29,705 nt of DNA from CAYRUZ01 sp964427895 (lineage in GTDB: Bacteria > Patescibacteriota > Gracilibacteria > Peribacterales > Peribacteraceae). The notes beneath the pieces are model-generated. The model worked only from the letters and a program-made list of their open reading frames with translations. It did no database searches and was not told where the DNA came from. The stretch's first letter is position 1, and each line of letters starts with the position of its first letter. The stretch lies in contig CAYRUZ010000013.1 in the NCBI GenBank assembly GCA_964427895.1, positions 1 to 29,705 of the forward strand. Reading direction: 5' to 3'. This document shows positions 23,014-29,705 of the stretch, piece after piece. Made by a program: the position numbers and the translations under genes.

Positions 23014-24174
23014 TTATGCCTGGCGGGCCCGGCGGGCGCGCGCATGAAGCAGTCCGCAGTATCCGGCGGAGAGCAACAGGGCGGCCTCACCCAGACCGAA
23101 GCCGGTCTGCGGCAGGCGCTGCGGCTTGCTGGAAATGCTCGACTGGGCGGAAGACAGGGACTTGGAAGACGACGAGACTGCCGCGATCACCGAGCTGCGC
23201 GAGGAGCTGGACGAAGATGACATCGCCACCAGTCTGGAGGAAGAGCTGGATGACATCGCCACCATTCTCGACGAGGACGACACGCTGCGCGACGATGACA
23301 TGGCGCTCATGGACGAGCTGCCGGTCGACGCCGGAGATCCCCAGAAGAAGGCGAGGACGCGGGCGAAGAATCCCGGACGCGCGCTGCTGGACGAGGAAGA
23401 TGCGGAAGACGTGCGAGACGAGCTGGAGGAGGACGCCATGGCCACGACGCGCGAGGAGGACGAGCTGGTCATCGACGAAACGCGCGACGAGGAGGAAGAC
23501 GAGGAGCTGCTGGCCTCAGGCGCCGAGCCCAGGTCGAGAATGTGCAGGCGGCGGCGGTACGCGGAATGATCGTATCCGGCGCTGGAACTGCTGGAATTCA
23601 TGGCAACGATGGTCGACGATGAGGAAGACGACGATCCGCCCGCTACAGAACTGCTCGAAACGCTGCTGGCGACCTTGTTCCATCCGGAGCTGAGGCCTGC
23701 CGTGATGCGCTCGGACCAGTTCCACTGCTCACCGGCGAGGCCGAGGAGGAGGAACGGCAAGAGAACGGCGGCGATGATGCCCATGCGCAAAACGCCCTGC
23801 CGGATAACGGAGTGGCAGAACCATGCGAGGAGCCCGATCGCGACTACGACGGCGATGGCGGTCCAACCCCACGTATACACAGCCAGGAGCATGCCCAGCA
23901 ACGGCACGTACGACGATCCGATCTGCAGCAACAGCCACAGAACGAGCATCAACGCCGGAGCGAAATGCAGGGCGCGGAACGGATAATCCGCACGACTGCT
24001 CTTGAGCAAGGGATACAACGCCAGCGGGTAGATGAGGCTGACGATGAACGCCGTACCCCAAGCGGGAGACCCCGCGGGAAGCGGCGGGAGAATGGCGATG
24101 ATGAAGCCCGTAAGGGCGATCGCCGCGGCGAGAACGAAGACCAAAAGAGTCTCCGTAGAATGTTTCAGAGGCAT
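23014..24174 (-). CDS. Polytopic, serine-rich protein with C-terminal LPQTG sorting signal
   Basis: A 386-aa protein. Residues 6-148 hold about five membrane helices. Residues 165-350 are serine-rich, with short runs of Ser split by RVVAM/RMVAM/RLVAM units. The C-terminus is LPQTG (354-358), a hydrophobic stretch (LGEAALLLSAGYCGLL) and a basic tail (HARARRARQA), the layout of a sortase signal. Sortase would cut T-G and attach the chain to the wall. Several N-terminal helices instead of a signal peptide are unusual for a substrate. No sortase is encoded in the window. It has a roughly 45-nt leader with AAGGAG and a hairpin. Confidence 0.87.
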   Translation of the reverse strand: MPLKHSTETLLVFVLAAAIALTGFIIAILPPLPAGSPAWGTAFIVSLIYPLALYPLLKSSRADYPFRALHFAPALMLVLWLLLQIGSSYVPLLGMLLAVYTWGWTAIAVVVAIGLLAWFCHSVIRQGVLRMGIIAAVLLPFLLLGLAGEQWNWSERITAGLSSGWNKVASSVSSSSVAGGSSSSSSSTIVAMNSSSSSAGYDHSAYRRRLHILDLGSAPEASSSSSSSSSRVSSMTSSSSSRVVAMASSSSSSRTSSASSSSSSARPGFFARVLAFFWGSPASTGSSSMSAMSSSRSVSSSSRMVAMSSSSSSRLVAMSSSSSSSRSSVIAAVSSSSKSLSSAQSSISSKPQRLPQTGFGLGEAALLLSAGYCGLLHARARRARQA

Positions 24175-24194
24175 AGGAGGCGATATGCTCCTTT

Positions 24195-24230
24195 ATATTG
24201 ACGGAATTGTCAATATTATCCTCTATAGCA
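24195..24230 (-). promoter_or_regulatory. Extended -10 and leader inverted repeat of the LPQTG gene
   Basis: Minus strand: TGC-TATAGA (24222-24230), then perfect inverted repeat ATATTGAC-N6-GTCAATAT (24195-24216), AAGGAG and ATG 24174. AGGAG can also pair with CTCCT just before the ATG. Confidence 0.5.
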
Positions 24231-24243
24231 AAAACACGGTCGA

Positions 24244-24648
24244 TCAGCGCTTCTTCTTGCCCGGCAGATACTTCTCGCGGGAATCCGACGTCTTCTCGCT
24301 GGGCAGAATCTGGTAATGCCGCACGCGGAACTTCCGGAACTGGAAGAACACGTACAACAGCATCCACAGAGCCCAAACGTAGAGCAGGACGCGCATCGCG
24401 AAGAATTGGATGCCCTCCACGCGGGATGCCGTGAGAATCAACCCCAGCACGCCGAACCAGAAGGAGGCGAAGGACCATCCCCCGCTCAAGCGCTTGGCGA
24501 CGGTATCGGCCCAATGCTTGCGCCAGAAAAACAGAACCACAGCGAGCACGATGAGTGCCCCAGAGAACGCGAGCAGCGCGATGATGAAATCGCTGCCGTA
24601 CGTGGCCTGAAGCGGATTCGGGTAGAACAGGTAGCGGAGAATGCGCAT
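24244..24648 (-). CDS. Uncharacterised small membrane protein
   Basis: A 134-aa protein with about three membrane helices: DFIIALLAFSGALIVLAVVLFFW (about 20-42), FASFWFGVLGLILTA (about 60-75) and MRVLLYVWALWMLLYVFFQF (about 84-103). It ends in a basic tail (REKYLPGKKKR). No family recognised. It lies between the PLDc_N-like gene (21 bp upstream) and the LPQTG gene (69 bp downstream). No Shine-Dalgarno and no -10 of its own are visible, so expression from the Lgt-like promoter is likely. Confidence 0.8.
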   Translation of the reverse strand: MRILRYLFYPNPLQATYGSDFIIALLAFSGALIVLAVVLFFWRKHWADTVAKRLSGGWSFASFWFGVLGLILTASRVEGIQFFAMRVLLYVWALWMLLYVFFQFRKFRVRHYQILPSEKTSDSREKYLPGKKKR

Positions 24649-24669
24649 GAGATTGGGGGAAATGTGAGG

Positions 24670-25026
24670 TTACTTCTTACCCTGCGGCTTCTGCTGATGC
24701 TGTTGCGGCTGCGGATTCTTGGGCTGGGACATCAGGCGCTTGTGGATATCGCGCACCATCTGTTCCATCTGACGCTCGCGCAGCGTTTGGGCAGGGCGCA
24801 GGAGAAGGTAGAGGAGAAATCCGATTCCGGGAAGGAAAGCCACCACCAGGATGCAAAAAAGCTGCAGGAAGAAGGAATTCGTACGAAGAACAACGTCTCG
24901 CAAGACGTAGAAGATGCAGAATACGACGATGACAGCGGCCGTGAGAAGCGTGAATTGCATCATGCGTACCGCGGGATCCGCGGAGATGATGGCGAGGAGG
25001 GACTGGAGTGCAGGAAGAGGGGCCAT
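24670..25026 (-). CDS. Small membrane protein with PLDc_N-like helices
   Basis: A 118-aa protein from ATG 25026 (an in-frame TTG lies two codons upstream). Two membrane helices, FTLLTAAVIVVFCIFYVL and LQLFCILVVAFLPGIGFLLYLLLRP; the second has the P-GIGFLLYLLLRP pattern of the phospholipase-D nuclease N-terminal (PLDc_N) membrane domain. No catalytic HKD domain follows. The C-terminus is Gln/Pro/Lys-rich and probably disordered. It lies 18 bp after the Lgt-like gene and is likely cotranscribed. Specific role unknown. Confidence 0.78.
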   Translation of the reverse strand: MAPLPALQSLLAIISADPAVRMMQFTLLTAAVIVVFCIFYVLRDVVLRTNSFFLQLFCILVVAFLPGIGFLLYLLLRPAQTLRERQMEQMVRDIHKRLMSQPKNPQPQQHQQKPQGKK

Positions 25027-25044
25027 GGGCAAGGAGTGTTGGGC

Positions 25045-25968
25045 TTACAGATGCGGGTGAAGACGTCGCTGGACCGTAACGTACACGACGGCTCCCAGGA
25101 GTGCCAGAACGGCGAGGAACTGGCTGAACCGCAGTTGGTAGGCGTCGAAGTGCAACAGCGGACGCACGAAGAAGTAGATGCCGATGACAAGAGTGAGTCC
25201 GACTTCGTACATGACGAGCGTGCGCTGCGCGATGCGCGTACCGATGGCGCCGAAGATGCCCAAGCTGAGGAACAGCAGGCCGACGAGGAGAAAGTCGAGG
25301 GACGACGCGAAGACGGTGATGCCGAAATCGCCGCGGAACGTCTCGAAGAACATCGTTGCGAGCGCCGCGACGACGATGCCGAAGAGGGTTTCCGCCCCCG
25401 CGCGCGTGGTGTTCTTGCGCACGACCAGAAGCAGGAACGTGAGAAGGAAAAAGAAGAACGCGTAATAGAGCTGCACGGGATGCACGGGCACCGTGTAGCG
25501 CACGGCGGACGATTCGTACGTCACCGCCCAAAACATGTCTGTCGGACGCCCGTACGCCTGTCCCGAAGCGAACTTACCGAGCCAATCGAAGGACATGCCG
25601 AACGTCATGGCGGGCAACAGCACGTCGAGCCACTGTAAGAACGTGACGCGCGAGGAACGCGTGTGGATGTACATCACCACCGCGACCCCGATGCCCATAC
25701 CCAGGAAGCTGATGTTGCCGTCGGTGAGGATGAACATGCGCAACGGATCCTTCCAGTACACGCGGTATTCCGCGACGATGGCGAGCAGACGCCCACCGAC
25801 AAGCATGGCCAGCAGGTATTGCCACCAGTCCTGCTTGAACTGCTGGAGCGAGAAATGGGCGCTCAGCGCCAAGCGCAGGAAGAATTCCGTGGAGAGCCAA
25901 ATCCCGAGGAGCAGGAAAAACAAATGCGTCCACAGGATGAAGGGGCCGATCTGGAAGGCCTCGAACAT
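25045..25968 (-). CDS. Lgt-fold membrane protein lacking key catalytic residues
   Basis: A 307-aa polytopic protein clearly related to prolipoprotein diacylglyceryl transferase: GGRLLAIVAEY, TDGNISFLGMGIGV, LGKFASGQAYGRPTD and VHPVQLYYA follow the Lgt order. Yet positions matching E. coli Lgt residues differ: Y26 is T14, H103 is L89, R143 is W129, N146 is K132, E151 is Q137 and R239 is T205. G154 (G140), E243 (E209) and R246 (R212) are kept. Lgt transfers diacylglycerol from phosphatidylglycerol to the lipobox Cys; this protein may be inactive, altered in substrate, or a paralogue. It has a leaderless extended -10 promoter and heads a four-gene membrane operon. Confidence 0.85.
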   Translation of the reverse strand: MFEAFQIGPFILWTHLFFLLLGIWLSTEFFLRLALSAHFSLQQFKQDWWQYLLAMLVGGRLLAIVAEYRVYWKDPLRMFILTDGNISFLGMGIGVAVVMYIHTRSSRVTFLQWLDVLLPAMTFGMSFDWLGKFASGQAYGRPTDMFWAVTYESSAVRYTVPVHPVQLYYAFFFFLLTFLLLVVRKNTTRAGAETLFGIVVAALATMFFETFRGDFGITVFASSLDFLLVGLLFLSLGIFGAIGTRIAQRTLVMYEVGLTLVIGIYFFVRPLLHFDAYQLRFSQFLAVLALLGAVVYVTVQRRLHPHL

Positions 25969-25974
25969 GGGGAG

Positions 25975-25983
25975 AGAATAGCA
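25975..25983 (-). promoter_or_regulatory. Extended -10 of the Lgt-like operon
   Basis: TGC-TATTCT on the minus strand, exactly 6 nt (CTCCCC) before ATG 25968. No Shine-Dalgarno. Confidence 0.6.
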
Positions 25984-25986
25984 GGA

Positions 25987-26017
25987 GTGTCACCCTGCGA
26001 CGAGCGCGGGATGACAC
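25987..26017 (-). other. Hairpin between thrS and the Lgt-like promoter
   Basis: GTGTCA-CCC (25987-25995) pairs with GGG-A-TGACAC (26008-26017), a 9-bp stem with one bulged A. No T-run follows; it may end thrS transcripts weakly or stabilise their 3' end. Confidence 0.5.
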
Positions 26018-26036
26018 CCTGGTATTGCCTCGGGGC

Positions 26037-27842
26037 TCAGCCGATTGAGTATTCGCGCTTGCGCTGGGAGATCTCCGTGCGTGCCGTGTCCACGAACTGC
26101 GTCAGCGGCATCGTCACCTGCGCTTTGCTCTTCACGTTGCGCACCGTGACATTCTTCTCCTGCTGTTCGCGGTCGCCGAGGACGAGGAGGTACGGGATCT
26201 TCATCATTTCGCCGTGGCGGATGCGCTTGCCCAAGCTGTCCTCGGGCGTGAGCATCTCGATGCGGATACCGTGCTCCAGGAGCGCCTCCCCCACCTCGAT
26301 GGCGTACGCCGACTGTTCGGCCGAAACAGGGAGGATCGCCACTTGCGACGGAGCGAGCCACAGCGGGAAGAGGCCCGCGAATTGCTCTATGAGGAAGCCC
26401 ACCAAACGCTCGTGCGTGGAAAGCGGCGCGCGGTGGATGCAGAGCGGCACCTTCTCCTGGCCGTCCTTGTCGATGTACTTGAGGCCCACCTTTCCCGGAA
26501 CGTCGAAGTCGACCTGGTTCGTGGCGAGCGTGAACTCGCGGCCGATGGCGCTCCATACCTGCACGTCGATCTTCGGTCCGTAGAAGGCAGCCTCGTTGGG
26601 CACCTCCACAAACGACACGCCTTTGCGCTTCATGGCGCTGCGGACCATGTCCTCCGTCTTGATCCAGAGTTCGGGCTTATCGACGTATTTCTTGCCCAGC
26701 TCTTCCTTGGAATGCAGCGACAGGCGCATGAGGTACTTCTCGATGCCGAAGAGTTCGAAGTACTTGAGGTACAGGTCGATGACCGCGTCGAACTCCGCCT
26801 CGAACTGCTCCTCCGTGCAGTACATGTGGGCATCGTTCATGCAGAGCGAGCGCACGCGCATCAGACCGAACAGGGCACCACTGTCCTCGAAGCGGTAGCA
26901 GTGGCCGTACTCCGCCAAGCGCATCGGCAAATCGCGGTAGCTGCGCGGCTGGCAGGCGAAAATCTGGTGATGATGCGGGCAGTTCATCGGCTTGAGGTAA
27001 TACTCCTCGCCGTCCATTTCCATCGGCGGGAACATCGACTCCTTGTAGTGCGCCAAGTGGCCCGTTTGCGCGTACAGCTTGCCCTTCGCGATGTGCGGCG
27101 TGCGCACGCGCAGATAACCGCCCTCGGCCTCCGTCTCCTTCGCCAGCTTCTCGATCTCGTCGACGATGACCGTGCCGCGCGGCGTCCACAGCGGTAGGCC
27201 CGGACCGACGTCATCGCTGAAGGTGAAGAGGTCGAGTTCCTTGCCGAGCTTGCGGTGATCGCGCTTCTTCGCCTCCTCGATCATCACCAGATGCGCGTCC
27301 AACTCTTCCTTTGTCTCGAAGGCCGCCAGGTAGATGCGCGTCAGCTGCTCGCGCTTTTCGTCGCCGCGCCAGTACGCACCGGCAAGGGACATGATCTTGA
27401 AGCTGTCGACGCTGATCTCCTTGAGGTTCTCGACGTGGCCGCCGCGGCACAGATCCACGAACGTCTCCTCCCCTTTCGGCCCCAGGTTCACGTAGTGCGT
27501 CACATGCTCCACGCTCTCGTTCTTCACGAGATCCTCGACGAGTTCCACTTTGAACGGCTGATCCTTCCCCTTCCAGTAGGCGATGGACTCCTTCGGTGTC
27601 AGCGTGTCGCAGCGGAAGGTCTGGCCCTGGTGGATGATCTTCTTCATCTCCTTCTCGATCTTGCCGAAATCATCCGTGGAAATCGGCTGGGAGAAAAGGA
27701 AGTCGTAGTAACAGCCGGTGTCGATGGGCGGGCCGATCGTAATCTTCGTATCGGGCCACAGCTTGGTGACGGCCTGCGCGAGGACATGCGCCAGCGAGTG
27801 GCGGATCTTAAACAGTTGATCGGGTTCCTGTGCTGGAGACAT
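26037..27842 (-). CDS. thrS: Threonyl-tRNA synthetase without N-terminal TGS domain
   Basis: A 601-aa class II synthetase that charges tRNA-Thr. It begins almost directly at the editing domain: HSLAH (15-19) and CRGGH (132-136) provide the editing-site His/Cys residues that clear mis-made Ser-tRNA. The catalytic core follows: MNCPHHHQIF with the zinc-binding Cys, motif 2 YRFEDSGALFGLMRVRS, motif 3 region THERLVGFLIEQFAGLFPLWLAP. The anticodon-binding domain ends the protein. The roughly 60-residue TGS/N1 domain found in E. coli ThrRS is absent, as in some other bacteria. TATACC 10 nt before the ATG, directly after the terminator of the 65-aa gene, is the likely -10. Confidence 0.96.
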   Translation of the reverse strand: MSPAQEPDQLFKIRHSLAHVLAQAVTKLWPDTKITIGPPIDTGCYYDFLFSQPISTDDFGKIEKEMKKIIHQGQTFRCDTLTPKESIAYWKGKDQPFKVELVEDLVKNESVEHVTHYVNLGPKGEETFVDLCRGGHVENLKEISVDSFKIMSLAGAYWRGDEKREQLTRIYLAAFETKEELDAHLVMIEEAKKRDHRKLGKELDLFTFSDDVGPGLPLWTPRGTVIVDEIEKLAKETEAEGGYLRVRTPHIAKGKLYAQTGHLAHYKESMFPPMEMDGEEYYLKPMNCPHHHQIFACQPRSYRDLPMRLAEYGHCYRFEDSGALFGLMRVRSLCMNDAHMYCTEEQFEAEFDAVIDLYLKYFELFGIEKYLMRLSLHSKEELGKKYVDKPELWIKTEDMVRSAMKRKGVSFVEVPNEAAFYGPKIDVQVWSAIGREFTLATNQVDFDVPGKVGLKYIDKDGQEKVPLCIHRAPLSTHERLVGFLIEQFAGLFPLWLAPSQVAILPVSAEQSAYAIEVGEALLEHGIRIEMLTPEDSLGKRIRHGEMMKIPYLLVLGDREQQEKNVTVRNVKSKAQVTMPLTQFVDTARTEISQRKREYSIG

Positions 27843-27852
27843 ACGGGGAGGG

Positions 27853-27858
27853 GGTATA
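27853..27858 (-). promoter_or_regulatory. -10 element of thrS
   Basis: TATACC on the minus strand, 10 nt upstream of ATG 27842. Predicted leader of about 4 nt. Confidence 0.45.
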
Positions 27859-27863
27859 CGGAG

Positions 27864-27885
27864 AAAAACCTCGAGAGCGTCGAGG
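27864..27885 (-). terminator. Rho-independent terminator of the 65-aa gene
   Basis: Minus strand: CCTCGA, loop CGCTC, TCGAGG, then TTTTT (27864-27868). Perfect 6-bp stem, directly upstream of the thrS promoter. Confidence 0.7.
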
Positions 27886-27920
27886 GCGGCCTCCGGACAA
27901 CACGTGCAACCGGGCCACCC

Positions 27921-28118
27921 TCAGAGGGTAGTCGTGGTCGTCGTGGTGAGCGTGGAGCCGTGCATCGCCCCGATCATAGACCCGCTTCCGCCCACTTCAC
28001 AAGCCAATGCGGCACCCGCGCAGTCGTCATGAATGATGAATTCGTCCGCGTAGACCGTGGTCGCGTCACGCACGCCGTCTCTGTCGCTGGTCCGCCAGTA
28101 CTGTCGCAATCGAGGCAT
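27921..28118 (-). CDS. Isolated 65-aa unknown protein
   Basis: No family recognised. The N-terminal half is charged (MPRLRQYWRTSDRDGVRD), the centre holds two Cys and Gly-rich segments (DDCAGAALACEVGGSGS), and the end is a run of seven Thr. It is kept as a gene because an extended -10 (TGC-TATAGT) ends exactly 6 nt before the ATG and a perfect hairpin-T5 terminator lies about 35 bp after the stop, defining a roughly 250-nt unit. A small RNA starting at the same place is the main alternative. Confidence 0.55.
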   Translation of the reverse strand: MPRLRQYWRTSDRDGVRDATTVYADEFIIHDDCAGAALACEVGGSGSMIGAMHGSTLTTTTTTTL

Positions 28119-28124
28119 CGCGAC

Positions 28125-28133
28125 ACTATAGCA
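28125..28133 (-). promoter_or_regulatory. Extended -10 of the 65-aa gene
   Basis: TGC-TATAGT on the minus strand with TTCACG (28148-28153) 17 bp upstream as possible -35; ATG 28118 lies 6 nt downstream. The rest of 28134-28222 shows nothing else clear. Confidence 0.6.
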
Positions 28134-28222
28134 GACACACCCATCCTCGTGAACTCAGTACGTCTCGACAACCACAAGCAATGACAAGTGAAATCACACG
28201 CACCACGAAAAAATCCGCACAC

Positions 28223-28699
28223 TCACGCCCCTCCTCGCAAACCCGGCCGATTGGTTCCGCGGAAAAGCCGCGGACCATTTTGATAGCGCTCGGGCCATCC
28301 GTCGCTTCCCAGTTCTTCGGCGAGGGAACTGTGTCTGGCAATAAGAGTGGATAGCGCTTCCCACTGACTGCTTGGACGCTTATCAGGCGCTCTGTGGTCC
28401 TGGGGCTTGAATAACGCCCCGTACTGCCAGCGAAGGAGGATTTCTTTCAATGAAGCCAGCAAAACCAACAGGCGTACGGGAACTGCACCCGTGTCGCCGA
28501 TCTCGAGGATTCGCCGATGCATCGTCTCCAGCAGTTCCTGAGGCACGAGTGCCATCCCCTCTCGGGCGGCAATGCGTTCGTTGAGTGAGAGCAATTCCAC
28601 CACGGTGAGCCGGGCCGCCTCTCGAATCAACGAGACCGATTCCTTCTCCGAAGCACATTCGACTGAGAGTAGACCGTCAATCTTGTCCCATACATCCAT
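28223..28699 (-). CDS. Uncharacterised 158-aa protein downstream of dnaA
   Basis: No family recognised. It is helical: WDKIDGLLSV, KESVSLIREAARLTVVELLSL and VRLLVLLASLKEILLRW, followed by a hydrophilic, Pro/Arg/Gly-rich end (RGTNRPGLRGGA). No signal peptide or clear membrane helix. The start at ATG 28699 is supported by TTGACT-17-TTCTAT ending 6 nt upstream; an in-frame TTG six codons earlier lies within the promoter. It is separated from dnaA by 63 bp containing an inverted repeat. Confidence 0.72.
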   Translation of the reverse strand: MDVWDKIDGLLSVECASEKESVSLIREAARLTVVELLSLNERIAAREGMALVPQELLETMHRRILEIGDTGAVPVRLLVLLASLKEILLRWQYGALFKPQDHRAPDKRPSSQWEALSTLIARHSSLAEELGSDGWPERYQNGPRLFRGTNRPGLRGGA

Positions 28700-28705
28700 A
28701 CTTTT

Positions 28706-28738
28706 ATAGAAACACAAATATTTGAAAAAGTCAAATAT
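28706..28738 (-). promoter_or_regulatory. Promoter of the 158-aa gene with overlapping inverted repeat
   Basis: Minus strand: TTGACT (28729-28734), 17 bp, TTCTAT (28706-28711), 6 nt to ATG 28699. Perfect inverted repeat ATATTTGA-N5-TCAAATAT (28718-28738) covers the -35; it could be an operator or a weak dnaA terminator. Confidence 0.5.
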
Positions 28739-28762
28739 AGGACAGGGCTTTCTCCAGGCGGA

Positions 28763-29705
28763 TTACACGAAATCCAACTCCTTCTCCAATGCACGGATCT
28801 CACGCAACAAGTGCGGCTCGTTCTGCAGTTTGCTCTCAATCTTCTCGACGGCGTTCATCACGGTCGTGTGGTCGCGTCCGGAGAAGAGCTCGCCAAGACG
28901 CACGTAGCTCATACGCAGGTACTTCTTGCAGAGGAACATCGCGATTTGACGCGGCACGAGGATCTCGCGGACGCGTGACTGGCCGACCATGTCCTGCACT
29001 GACACGGAATAGTACCGGCTCACGGCCTCCATCACGTCCTGGAACGTCGCGCTGCGCTTGGGGGGTAGATCGAAGCCCACATGCTCCTCTTCCGCATGCG
29101 GATCCTTGTTGAACTTGCGCATGATCTCCGCGATCGATTTCACGGTCGGCACGCGCTGTTCCAGTTCGTACTGCGCCACAGCCTGCATCAGGATGCCCTC
29201 AAGCTCGCGGACGTTGCGCGTCACGTGCTCGGCGATGAATTGCAGGACGACCATGTCGATGAAGAGTTCGTACTCCTGCGCCTTCTCGACGAGGATGGCG
29301 AGGCGCGTTTCGTAGTCCGGCGTGGAGACGTCGGCGATCATGCCGCGCTCGAAGCGCGACGTGAGACGGTCTTCTAGCTGCAGCTCCTGCGGCGGACGAT
29401 CCGCCGAGAGGATGATCTGCTTGCGCTCCTCGTAGAGGGCGTTGAACGTATGGAAGAACACTTCCTGGGTACGGTCCTTGTTGGCGAGGAACTGCACGTC
29501 GTCGATGATGAGCACGTCGACGGAGCGGTAGCGGCGGTTGAACTGATCCATCTTCTGGTGCTGGATGGCCTCCACCACCTGGTTCGTGAAGTCCTCGGTC
29601 GTCGTGTACACGACGGTCGCCTTCGGCATGTTCTTGAGGATGGTGTTGCCAGTGCCCTGGAGCAGATGCGTCTTACCCAGGCCCACGCCGCCGTAGAGGA
29701 AGAGC
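28763..29705 (-). CDS. dnaA: Chromosomal replication initiator DnaA (N-terminus outside the window)
   Basis: About 313 residues: the AAA+ and DNA-binding domains. Walker A GGVGLGKTHLL lies at the window edge, Walker B is VDVLIIDDVQFL, sensor region ILSADRPPQEL, arginine-finger region LTSRFERGM. Domain IV has VGQSRVREILVPRQIAMFLCKK and the DnaA signature GRDHTTVMNAVEKI, which reads the DnaA box. DnaA-ATP opens the origin. The stop TAA is at 28763-28765. Domains I-II and the promoter are beyond 29705. No DnaA boxes (TTATCCACA-like) were found in the spacers downstream, so oriC, if near, is on the other side. Confidence 0.97.
   Translation of the reverse strand, partial: LFLYGGVGLGKTHLLQGTGNTILKNMPKATVVYTTTEDFTNQVVEAIQHQKMDQFNRRYRSVDVLIIDDVQFLANKDRTQEVFFHTFNALYEERKQIILSADRPPQELQLEDRLTSRFERGMIADVSTPDYETRLAILVEKAQEYELFIDMVVLQFIAEHVTRNVRELEGILMQAVAQYELEQRVPTVKSIAEIMRKFNKDPHAEEEHVGFDLPPKRSATFQDVMEAVSRYYSVSVQDMVGQSRVREILVPRQIAMFLCKKYLRMSYVRLGELFSGRDHTTVMNAVEKIESKLQNEPHLLREIRALEKELDFV

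Noticed and set aside
23126..23569. Plus-strand 147-aa very acidic ORF (many Glu/Asp)
   Set aside because: It is the exact antisense of the serine-rich repeat region of the LPQTG gene; Ser codons read backwards give Glu/Asp/Ala. No promoter geometry or family match.
24316..25638. Plus-strand 440-aa ORF
   Set aside because: Antisense to three membrane protein genes; composition rich in His/Gln/Glu/Arg, typical of the reverse of hydrophobic genes in GC-rich DNA.
28207..28213. Poly-T stretch after the 158-aa gene as terminator
   Set aside because: No stable stem precedes it on the minus strand.
27843..28222. Possible replication origin near dnaA
   Set aside because: No TTATCCACA-like boxes or AT-rich unwinding region seen in these spacers; the origin is more likely beyond the right edge.

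Overview
The window looks like chromosomal core sequence of a bacterium of the Candidate Phyla Radiation (Patescibacteria), most plausibly near Peregrinibacteria/Peribacteria. That placement is an inference. It rests on compact gene packing, many small membrane proteins without a clear family, a 92-aa two-helix membrane protein of a type I associate with CPR genomes, a winged-helix/degenerate nucleotidyltransferase regulator and moderately high GC. TGA is used as an ordinary stop (murC, the 226-aa gene), so the UGA=Gly code of Gracilibacteria/Absconditabacteria does not apply.

Layout. 1-1260: 3' end of nusG, a small unknown gene, then a convergent membrane-anchored TPR-like protein. 1387-6085: acylphosphatase, then a cell-envelope block with murJ, a DivIC/FtsB-like gene, murC and a three-SLH-domain secreted protein. 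6179-9777: a small unknown gene diverging from an 861-aa protein with a planctomycete-like LEDR motif and a C-terminal CHAP-like cysteine hydrolase domain, overlapped by a lipoprotein gene. 9780-10936: initiator tRNA diverging from rpmA (L27), then an unknown 220-aa protein. 10937-15477 (minus): thpR-like 2H phosphoesterase, lepA, a CsaB-like pyruvyltransferase, rplS (L19) with an acidic/Ala tail, and a winged-helix regulator. 15478-15724: an AT-rich regulatory island. 15731-18754: a polytopic VirB6/TrbL-like membrane protein and its partner. 18738-22399 (minus): infB and a DHH phosphoesterase. 22547-22950: tRNA-Pro(GGG) and the 92-aa membrane protein. 23014-25968 (minus): a serine-rich LPQTG protein, two small membrane proteins and an Lgt-fold protein that lacks the expected catalytic residues. 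26037-29705 (minus): thrS, an isolated 65-aa gene with its own promoter and terminator, an unknown 158-aa gene and dnaA (5' end outside the window).

Working together. Translation (nusG, L27, L19, lepA, infB, thrS, two tRNAs) is interleaved with envelope building (murC, murJ, DivIC-like) and surface display by three routes: SLH domains with a CsaB-like enzyme, an LPXTG signal, and lipobox/Lgt-like components.

The strongest genome-wide signal is promoter geometry. A -10 hexamer (TATAAT-like, often preceded by TGC) ends 6-10 nt before the start codon of about thirteen genes, and exactly 6 nt before it in seven. This indicates pervasive leaderless or near-leaderless transcription. Clear Shine-Dalgarno sequences are seen only in front of an operon-internal gene (thpR-like) and in the few genes with real leaders.
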